From: Deltaproteobacteria bacterium
GTDB lineage: Bacteria > Desulfobacterota > DSM-4660 > Desulfatiglandales > HGW-15
DNA: 21,279 nt
NCBI GenBank assembly: GCA_019308525.1
Contig: JAFDIC010000143.1
Span: forward strand, 1 to 21,279
Reading direction: 5' to 3'
Both the position numbers and the translations under genes were made by a program. This document shows positions 8,163 to 14,345 of the stretch, one piece after another. Every line of letters begins with the position of its first letter. The first letter of the stretch is position 1. A model generated the notes under the pieces. It worked only from the letters and a program-made list of their open reading frames with translations. It ran no database searches and had not been told where the DNA came from.

Positions 8163-9656
8163 GTGAAAACAAAGATGTTGATAAATGCGGTTGAACCGGA
8201 AGAATACAGGGTCGCTATTGTAAAAGACGGCAAGCTGGACGAGTTTTATGTGGAGAGTTCAACGACGGAGCTGAGGACCGGCAACATATACAAGGGCATT
8301 GTAGAAAAGGTCGAACCCAGGCTTCAGGCCTGCTTTGTTAATTACGGTGTCGATAAGAACGGATTTCTTCCCGCTACAGAGATCCATCCGGAGTATTACC
8401 AGGAACCCGAGGCTCTCAAAGACGATAAGGGCGCCCCATCCGTGGATAAAATGGTGAAAAAGGGGCAGGTGTTGCTCGTCCAGGTTACGAAGGAGATGCC
8501 GGGCCATAAGGGAGCCCATCTTACCACCTACTTGTCCATAGCAGGCAGGTTTATTGTCCTCACCCCGGGTCGAACCGTTAACGGCGTATCCCGGAAGATA
8601 GAGGATGAAGAAGAGAGAAGCAGGCTCAAGACCGTAATGAGCAAGATGAAACTACCTGAGGGCATCGGGTATATTGTCAGGACCATGGCTGCCGGTCAAA
8701 ATAAGCGGGAGCTTTCAAAGGACCTGAACAGGCTCCTGAGAATATGGAAAGACATCAAGAGCCGGGTAAAAGAAGCCCCTCCCCTTTCACTGATACATCA
8801 AGAGCAAGACATAGGATTTCGCACCTTGAGGGATCACTTCACGAACGAGGTCTCCGAGATCCTGGTCGATGATCGGGAGACATATGTCAAGATCAAGGAT
8901 TACATGAAGATCATTTCGCCCCGGAATCAGCGGAAGGTAAGACTTTACAGAGACAAGCGGCCGATCTTCGATCAGTACGAGATAGAGAAGCAGATAGAGA
9001 TGATCTACAGCAACAAGGTGCCGTTGAAGTCAGGGGGATCCATAGTTATTGACACCACCGAGGCACTTATCTCCGTCGACGTGAACTCGGGGAGGGGAAC
9101 CATCGGAAAGGACATGGAGAGCACGGCATATCGTACAAACCTGGAAGCCGCAGGCGAGATCCCCAGACAACTACGATTGAGGGATATAGGCGGCCTTGTC
9201 GTCATAGATTTCATTGACATGAAGGACAGAAATCACATAAGGGCCGTGGAAAAGGTCATTCGGGATGAGCTCAAGAAGGATCGGGCCAAGACGGATGTAT
9301 CCCACATATCCAAGTTCGGGCTCCTGGAACTGACCAGACAACGGCTGAGACCCTCAATTGAGTCAAGAAGCTATCAGGTCTGCTCTTATTGCCAGGGCAG
9401 GGGCGTGGTGAGATCAGTGGAGTCAGCGGCGGTTTCTTTCCTGCGCCGGATTTGGATGGGGGTATGGAAAGGGGATGTAGAACAGGTACACGGTATCCTT
9501 CCTGTGGAAGTTGCAACGTATTTGCAGAACAGGAAAAGGAAAGAGCTTGCCGAGCTCGAACAAAGGTATGGCGCGACGATCATCCTCGATGGCGACCCTT
9601 CCTTGCCCCCGAGCGGAGGCAGCCTGGAATTCACAAGCAAACAGGAGCAGGATTGA
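8163..9656 (+). CDS. rng: Ribonuclease G/E family endoribonuclease
   Basis: This 497-residue protein cleaves single-stranded RNA, in rRNA maturation and mRNA decay. It shows the S1 RNA-binding domain (about 38-125; GNIYKGIVEKVEPRLQACFVNYG), the 5'-sensor/RNase H-like region, and the DNase I-like catalytic domain. The two metal-binding aspartates are D306 (VDVNSG) and D349 (VVIDFIDM), with the same 43-residue spacing as E. coli RNase E D303/D346. The Zn-link is C407-SY-C410 followed by QGRG. There is no long disordered scaffold tail, so it is RNase G-like in length. The start is GTG at 8163, preceded by AGAGGTG about ten bases upstream. It lies 67 bases after the activase. With RNase Y 7 kb upstream, the organism encodes both decay endonucleases. 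Confidence 0.94.
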   Translation: MKTKMLINAVEPEEYRVAIVKDGKLDEFYVESSTTELRTGNIYKGIVEKVEPRLQACFVNYGVDKNGFLPATEIHPEYYQEPEALKDDKGAPSVDKMVKKGQVLLVQVTKEMPGHKGAHLTTYLSIAGRFIVLTPGRTVNGVSRKIEDEEERSRLKTVMSKMKLPEGIGYIVRTMAAGQNKRELSKDLNRLLRIWKDIKSRVKEAPPLSLIHQEQDIGFRTLRDHFTNEVSEILVDDRETYVKIKDYMKIISPRNQRKVRLYRDKRPIFDQYEIEKQIEMIYSNKVPLKSGGSIVIDTTEALISVDVNSGRGTIGKDMESTAYRTNLEAAGEIPRQLRLRDIGGLVVIDFIDMKDRNHIRAVEKVIRDELKKDRAKTDVSHISKFGLLELTRQRLRPSIESRSYQVCSYCQGRGVVRSVESAAVSFLRRIWMGVWKGDVEQVHGILPVEVATYLQNRKRKELAELEQRYGATIILDGDPSLPPSGGSLEFTSKQEQD

Positions 9657-9658
9657 AA

Positions 9659-9673
9659 AGGCGCCGGTCGCCT
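9659..9673 (+). other. Small hairpin just after rng
   Basis: AGGCG (9659-9663) and CGCCT (9669-9673) form a five-base-pair stem with a CCGGT loop, two bases after the RNase G stop. No T-run follows, so it is a weak candidate for a terminator or 3'-end stabiliser. The rest of the 165-base gap to the M48 gene shows nothing recognisable apart from an AGGG ribosome site at 9812-9815. Confidence 0.25.
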
Positions 9674-9821
9674 CTCCCACGGCATGTAGCGAGACATTTC
9701 GGCTCCTTCTGCCCGCATATCATTAGCCCATTCCCAGTGCAAGACACAATGAGGATTGCCGACCCGGCGGTGAGATGGGATCTTGCGGAACCGTGAAATT
9801 TGAGTTTTCTTAGGGTTCATC

Positions 9822-11648
9822 ATGTTCAATAACGTCATATATTTCATCATTGTCCTCCTGATCTACAACATAAACATCCCGGTGACAAAGCCCGACGATA
9901 CGGTTACCTATGCGGTGCTGATGTTTCTTTCCACCTGGGTCCTCTTTGCGCTGTATTGTCGATGGCTCTTCCAACGCCTGTTGCGGAGCAGGGCGGGCCA
10001 GGAGCAAAGGGAAGAATTCGGCTTTTCGCGAATGTATCAGTCGCACGTGTTGAAGCTTTCGATCATTGCGATTATCCTTTTTGCTCTGGATGTGTACCTC
10101 TTTGACCTGAAATCCTGGATCAGAAGCATACCCGGGTTGAGATATTTTTCAGTGGCACAGGGGGTGTTGGGGGTATGCTTTTTTATTCTGTACTTGGTGA
10201 CGATCTGGTATTTTGCCCATCCCGTTTACAGGATTACCTTCCAAACTGATGTGAAAAGAAACTCCTTCATTCTTTCCAACCTGAAACTCAACCTTCCCAT
10301 CCTCTTTCCCTGGGTGGTCCTGACTCTTATCTACGACCTCCTCGGCTTCACTCCCCTGTCGAGACCAGACAGCCTATTGAACAGACCCCTCGGCCAGGTG
10401 GCTTTTTTCGGCACATTCCTGGTTGTCCTCGTGATTTTCATGCCCCGTTTCATTCAGTCCTGGTGGAGTTGTAGCCCGCTGGAGGGCTCCGGGAAGGTCC
10501 AGGAGCTGAGAGAATTCCTGAAGTCAGTGGGTTTCACGTACAGGGACATCCTGCGCTGGCCCATATTTGAAGGACGGATGATGACGGCGGGAATAATGGG
10601 AATAGTCCCCAGGTATCGTTATATCCTTGTTACGGATGCCCTGTTGGAAATACTCAGTGTGGATGAGTTGAAGGCTGTCCTGGCCCACGAGGTGGGGCAT
10701 GCCAGATACCGGCATATGCTCTTCTATGTCCTGTTTTTCATTGGTTTCATGGTCCTGTTCCCGGGCCTCTTTGACCTGTCCTACTATTTTTTTGCCGCTC
10801 AACCACTATTTCTGGATCTTTTTTCAAGGGGCAGATCAGAGGCAACAAACGTGTTCTATATAGCGGTCAGCCTTCCCATATTGTTTTCTATGTTCATCTA
10901 TTTCAGGTATGTAATGGGGTTTTTCATGCGGAATTTTGAGCGCCAGGCCGATATCCATTCGGCAGCCCTTATGGGAGATGCGGAATACACGATAAGTTCC
11001 CTTGAAAAGATCGCCTACTTGAGCGGGAGAATCCGAGATCTGCCCAGCTGGCACCACTTCAGCATCAGGGAAAGAATCGACTACCTCCATCGCCTGCAAA
11101 GACAACCAGTCCTGAAGAAGCGGCACAATAGATTCCTGGTCACCTCACTCGCCGTCTACCTGAGCGGCATAGTAATCTTAGGCTATTCTCTCAATTTCAG
11201 CCCCCTGAAGCAGAAGATCACCGACCAGCTTGTCATAAGGGGATTGAAGCAGCGGCTGACCAAAGATCCTACCAATATCGCACTGTACCGGAACCTGGCG
11301 ATGATATATCACCAGACAGGAAAATACCGGGAGGCTATTGAAGCTTACGAGAAGGCGCTGTCCCTGGATGAAAATCAGCCCGTCCTGTTGAATAATCTTG
11401 CATGGTTGCTGGTCACTGCGCCTGATGAGCGTATCAGGCAGAGAGAGCGGGCCCTTGTTCTGGCCAAGAAAGCGGTCAGACTGAACAGGTCCCCTGTTTT
11501 TCTGGATACCCTGGCCGAGGCCTACTATGCGAATGGTCTCGTGGAGGAGGCCATACGGACCATAGACGAGGCCATATCCGTTGCTACGGAGGGGATAGAC
11601 TACTACAAGAAGCAGAGGGAAAAGTTCTCGGGCAAGCGATCCGGCTGA
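9822..11648 (+). CDS. Integral-membrane M48-family metallopeptidase with C-terminal TPR repeats
   Basis: This 608-residue membrane zinc protease belongs to the HtpX/Ste24-like clan. About six hydrophobic segments fill residues 1-210. The zinc site is HEVGH at 289-293 (VLAHEVGHARYRHM), and the third ligand is E373 in ERQAD, the usual M48 ExxAD motif. Two further membrane spans follow the HExxH (about 305-325 and 345-370), and another is near residue 445. From about 483 to 600 there are TPR-like repeats (ALYRNLAMIYHQTGKYREAI, then EALSLDE-type repeats, and FLDTLAEAYYANGLVEEAI), which probably bind a partner or substrate. The likely role is membrane-protein quality control, inferred from the family. 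The ATG at 9822 has AGGG six bases upstream. The gene follows rng on the same strand. Confidence 0.87.
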   Translation: MFNNVIYFIIVLLIYNINIPVTKPDDTVTYAVLMFLSTWVLFALYCRWLFQRLLRSRAGQEQREEFGFSRMYQSHVLKLSIIAIILFALDVYLFDLKSWIRSIPGLRYFSVAQGVLGVCFFILYLVTIWYFAHPVYRITFQTDVKRNSFILSNLKLNLPILFPWVVLTLIYDLLGFTPLSRPDSLLNRPLGQVAFFGTFLVVLVIFMPRFIQSWWSCSPLEGSGKVQELREFLKSVGFTYRDILRWPIFEGRMMTAGIMGIVPRYRYILVTDALLEILSVDELKAVLAHEVGHARYRHMLFYVLFFIGFMVLFPGLFDLSYYFFAAQPLFLDLFSRGRSEATNVFYIAVSLPILFSMFIYFRYVMGFFMRNFERQADIHSAALMGDAEYTISSLEKIAYLSGRIRDLPSWHHFSIRERIDYLHRLQRQPVLKKRHNRFLVTSLAVYLSGIVILGYSLNFSPLKQKITDQLVIRGLKQRLTKDPTNIALYRNLAMIYHQTGKYREAIEAYEKALSLDENQPVLLNNLAWLLVTAPDERIRQRERALVLAKKAVRLNRSPVFLDTLAEAYYANGLVEEAIRTIDEAISVATEGIDYYKKQREKFSGKRSG

Positions 11649-11654
11649 TCATGG

Positions 11655-11669
11655 CCGGGATTTGCCCGG
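11655..11669 (+). other. Small hairpin after the M48 peptidase gene
   Basis: CCGGG (11655-11659) pairs with CCCGG (11665-11669) around a five-base loop, seven bases after the stop. A second CCCGGG lies at about 11677. No T-run follows. It may mark the 3' end of the housekeeping transcript, but the support is thin. Confidence 0.25.
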
Positions 11670-11756
11670 TGACTGCCCGGGATCTACTGGAGATGTCATG
11701 GGCATGATCCCTTGGAGATGGTAACCGTGGGTTTCCTGTTAATCAATCATACTTGA

Positions 11757-12470
11757 GTGGATCCGGCAATGAACGGGCCTGGCATTTCAAGCTCACACCC
11801 TGGCTCCAAGGGAAGAAGGATCGTGATGATCGGGTTGGCGTCGCTCTGCAAGCTGATCCTCAATACAGCCCGCCGATTCGTCTATCCGTTCGCTCCTTCA
11901 CTGAGCAAGGGAATGGGAGTTCCTCTTACGGCGATCACCTCCCTCATTGCAGTAAACCAGGCGACTTCAATTTTTGGGATCCTCTTCGGCCCGGTTGCTG
12001 ATCACTTCGGTTATAAATGGATGATGCTGGCGGGCCTGGGGATGCTCGTATTCGGAATGGGTGCCGCGGGGCTCTTTCCTTACTACCATGTAATCTTGGC
12101 AACCCTGTTTCTGGCAGGTCTTGGCAAGAGTGTTTTCGACCTGGCATTGCAGGCTCAGGTGGGGGTTACCGTTCCCTTTCGGGAAAGGGCCATGGTGGTC
12201 GGTCTCATGGAATTGAGCTGGGCCGGAAGCACCCTGGTTGGCATCCCCGCTATTGGGCTTGCCATCAACGGGTGGGGCTGGCGCTCAGCATTCCTGATAA
12301 TGGGCGGGATGGGGCTCCTGGCCGCTGTGACGTTTTACTATTTCGTCCTGAGGAACATCGAAAGCCATGCACCTGCCCCAAGGATGATAGGGATGAGAGA
12401 GCTTGGAAACTCCATAGGAAACAACAGAGCAGTGAAGGGAATGCTTGTATTTTGCTTCCTCTTTGCATAA
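11757..12470 (+). CDS. MFS transporter N-terminal half (spans 1-6)
   Basis: This 237-residue piece contains the first six spans. The loop between spans 2 and 3 has FGPVADHFGYKWMML, the MFS motif A (GxxxDxxGxx). The reading frame opens at GTG 11757, but the first 20 residues are polar and there is no ribosome site there. A start near GTG 11823 or ATG 11826, preceded by AGAAGGA, would place the first hydrophobic span (MIGLASLCKLILNTARRFVYPFAP) at the N-terminus as in relatives, and is more likely. It stops at TAA where span 7 begins. Confidence 0.65.
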   Translation: MDPAMNGPGISSSHPGSKGRRIVMIGLASLCKLILNTARRFVYPFAPSLSKGMGVPLTAITSLIAVNQATSIFGILFGPVADHFGYKWMMLAGLGMLVFGMGAAGLFPYYHVILATLFLAGLGKSVFDLALQAQVGVTVPFRERAMVVGLMELSWAGSTLVGIPAIGLAINGWGWRSAFLIMGGMGLLAAVTFYYFVLRNIESHAPAPRMIGMRELGNSIGNNRAVKGMLVFCFLFA

Positions 12471-12913
12471 TAGCCCTGGGATTCGGTACCAGTGTAATAG
12501 GCGCTGCTGAACTTGGAGGTGAATTCCTGACCGCGCTTGTTGCAGACCGTATCGGCCTCAAGCATTGTGCGATCGGAGCCGTGGCCCTTTCCGTCATTAG
12601 CTATTTCTTGCTCCCCTTGCTGGAGGGCAGCCTCTTCAGCGCGTTGACTGCGCTGTTCATCATCTTCTTCCTGTTCGAATTCAGTATCGTTACGAGCCTT
12701 TCCCTCTCCACTGAGCTCGTGCCTGCGGCCAGAGCGACGATGATGGCGGCGTTCTATTCTGCATCCGGACTCGGTCGGGCACTGGGGGCAATGGTGGGAG
12801 CGCGCATTTGGCTTGGTTCTGGATTGTACGGGACTGTCTCGGTTTCGGCCCTTGCAAGCATCCTGGCGCTCTTATCCCTGGTCGCAGGGTTGAAGCACTG
12901 GCAGCGAGTGTAA
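12464..12913 (+). CDS. MFS transporter C-terminal half (spans 8-12), out of frame
   Basis: This piece of about 149 residues has no start codon of its own at the junction. It contains IIALGFGTSVIGAAELGGE, a second motif A-like loop (LVADRIGLKHCAIGAV) and four further hydrophobic spans, ending LVAGLKHWQRV. The same frame upstream of about 12460 is translated noise over the N-terminal half and is not part of the gene. It is followed 27 bases later by the -35 box of the TRAP promoter. Confidence 0.6.
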   Translation, partial: CIIALGFGTSVIGAAELGGEFLTALVADRIGLKHCAIGAVALSVISYFLLPLLEGSLFSALTALFIIFFLFEFSIVTSLSLSTELVPAARATMMAAFYSASGLGRALGAMVGARIWLGSGLYGTVSVSALASILALLSLVAGLKHWQRV

Positions 12914-12940
12914 TTCCTGGAGCAGGAGCCCGTTTTGACC

Positions 12941-12969
12941 TTGACAAGGGATTACCTTTGGCCTATTTT
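12941..12969 (+). promoter_or_regulatory. Strong predicted sigma-70 promoter for the TRAP/amidohydrolase operon
   Basis: TTGACA (12941-12946) is followed by 17 bases and TATTTT (12964-12969). The -35 box is a perfect consensus, and the -10 box keeps T1, A2, T3 and T6. Predicted transcription starts near 12976, leaving a leader of about 130 bases before the binding-protein ATG. The -35 box lies within the near-perfect palindrome CCTTGACAAGG (12939-12949), a possible operator half-site arrangement. The promoter in front of glcD has the same boxes and spacer length. Confidence 0.6.
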
Positions 12970-13028
12970 ACGAGCTGATTGAAATGGTCGAATGGTATTA
13001 TCTTTTGCCTGCTTGACGGTCAGGCTTC

Positions 13029-13043
13029 TGCGGCAAAGCCGCA
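13029..13043 (+). other. Leader hairpin upstream of the TRAP binding-protein gene
   Basis: TGCGGC (13029-13034) and GCCGCA (13038-13043) form a six-base-pair GC-rich stem with an AAA loop in the predicted 5' leader, about 50 bases before the AGGAGGTG ribosome site (13093-13100). It could stabilise the message or bind a regulator. No known riboswitch was recognised. Confidence 0.4.
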
Positions 13044-13105
13044 TGGTCTGTGTGTGGGCAGCGTAAGCTCTGTGGTCTTCAACTCTAATCATAGGAGGTG
13101 TAAAG

Positions 13106-14161
13106 ATGAGGGCAAAGAGACTGTTGAAAGGAAAGGTCTTTTCAGGGGCGTTGACGCTTTTGCTGGCTGTTTTCCTGTGGACGGGGAATGGCGCATGGGG
13201 TGTTCAGTGGCCCAGGGACCTCATAGCCATTTCCCCCGCGCCCGGCGCGACCGTTCACATGATCCTGGTGGGTATAGGGAAACCGATACAGAAACATACA
13301 CCCATAGAGAACTGGATCGTACAGCCCCTGGGCGGCCCTAAACTCTGGCTCCCTATGATGAAGCAAGGCAGGGCCCATTTTTCCTGTCAAAACTCGGCGG
13401 ACATGGTGAATGGGTTCCTGGGCAAAGGACTGTATTCCAAAATGGGCCCTCAGGATGTGCGCACGGTAATGGCAGGCCATGATTACATGTTCATGTTCTG
13501 GACCACGCCCGATACCGGGATCGAGACCATATCCGATCTGAGGGGAAAGGTCGTGTATGCCAAGTTCAAGGCAAATCCCATGTTTGATGAAATTACCAAG
13601 AACATGCTTGCCTCGGCGGGACTGACGGTGAAGGACCTCAAGGCGGTCTTGGCTTTCTCCAACATAAAGGAAGGGATACGAGGCCTTGTCGAGGGCAGGG
13701 TAGATGCCATCCTCTATCCCGTAGTGCCTGGAGCGGTCATGCAGATCAACGAGGCAAAGGGTGAGACCAAGTTTGTTACACTCACTCGTAAGCAGGCCGA
13801 GTATGTGGTATCCCGCATGCCGGGCTATTACATCCAAGACATTGCCGCCAATGATCCCCGTTTTCGCAACAAGAGCCCCGTTCCCAATGCCATATGCTAC
13901 CAGACCGGGCTGTTCACGTGGGCCACCATACACCCTGATATCATCTACAGTGTGGTCAAGGCAATCCTTGAACACAACGATGAGTTCATAGATATTCATC
14001 CTTCCGCAAAATACTGGTCGGTTGATTACAGACCTGTAAACAAGGCCGTTCCTTACCATGAAGGATCAATCAGGTATTTCAAGGAGATCGGCCTGTGGAA
14101 AGCGGACAACCAGGCCTACCAGGAAATGATGCTCAAGAAGCAGCAGGAGTTCAAGAGATAG
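13106..14161 (+). CDS. TAXI-family TRAP transporter substrate-binding protein
   Basis: This periplasmic binding protein captures an organic acid and delivers it to the fused TRAP permease encoded next. It has 351 residues. The N-terminus is a Sec signal peptide: basic MRAKRLLKGK, then a hydrophobic core (about 13-25), with probable cleavage after GAWG at about 32. The mature part has the TAXI layout, including the TISDLRGKVVYAKF-like segment (about 142-155) that follows the first lobe, and SNIKEGIRGLVEGRVDAILYPV. It lacks an obvious lipobox. AGGAGGTG five bases upstream makes the ATG certain. It is the first gene behind the promoter at 12941-12969. Members bind carboxylates such as glutamate or aromatic and short-chain acids; the ligand here cannot be read from sequence. 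Confidence 0.9.
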   Translation: MRAKRLLKGKVFSGALTLLLAVFLWTGNGAWGVQWPRDLIAISPAPGATVHMILVGIGKPIQKHTPIENWIVQPLGGPKLWLPMMKQGRAHFSCQNSADMVNGFLGKGLYSKMGPQDVRTVMAGHDYMFMFWTTPDTGIETISDLRGKVVYAKFKANPMFDEITKNMLASAGLTVKDLKAVLAFSNIKEGIRGLVEGRVDAILYPVVPGAVMQINEAKGETKFVTLTRKQAEYVVSRMPGYYIQDIAANDPRFRNKSPVPNAICYQTGLFTWATIHPDIIYSVVKAILEHNDEFIDIHPSAKYWSVDYRPVNKAVPYHEGSIRYFKEIGLWKADNQAYQEMMLKKQQEFKR

Positions 14162-14189
14162 CCTGAAGGGCATCGTCTCTGTTTCAGAC

Positions 14190-14227
14190 TACTCGCCTGC
14201 CGGGAGGGGTGGGCGAGTAAGCATTTT
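14190..14227 (+). terminator. Hairpin with T-run between TRAP binding protein and permease
   Basis: TACTCGCC (14190-14197) and GGCGAGTA (14212-14219) form a perfect eight-base-pair stem around a 14-base loop, 28 bases after the binding-protein stop. It is followed by AGCA and TTTTT (14223-14227). The stem is partly AT and the T-run is short and offset, so it probably acts as a partial terminator or a 3' stabiliser. Either would make more binding protein than permease. The remaining 118 bases before the permease contain only a second small stem (CAC-GGG with CCCGTG, 14304-14319). Confidence 0.55.
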
Positions 14228-14345
14228 TGCGACCCGACATTCTTGCATCGGACGTCAGGGCTCGATATTCCTAGGGCCGGTCCGGAGAGAAGTGTATTGC
14301 CGGCACAGGGCGGCCCGTGTCTGAAAGGACGGTGGTATTGAAGGG

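Larger units (their letters stand above)
11757..12913 (+). pseudogene. MFS transporter, frameshifted by an internal deletion
   Basis: This is a major facilitator superfamily permease, expected to have 12 membrane spans and about 400 residues. The first half reads in frame 3 to TAA 12468-12470 and the second in frame 2 from about 12464 to TAA 12911-12913. At the junction the sequence jumps from MLVFCFLFA, the start of span 7, to IIALGFGTSVIGAAELGGE in span 8. Roughly 20 residues of span 7 and the following loop are missing, so simple frameshifting cannot restore the protein. Substrate is unknown; the position just upstream of a TRAP operon suggests another organic-acid carrier, which is inference only. 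As with polA, assembly error is the alternative to a real lesion. Confidence 0.75.

Noticed and set aside
12017..12464. 5' part of the frame-2 open stretch over the MFS gene
   Set aside because: Its translation is polar and unlike any membrane protein, whereas frame 3 over the same bases encodes MFS spans 1-6. Only the part after about 12464 is real coding sequence.
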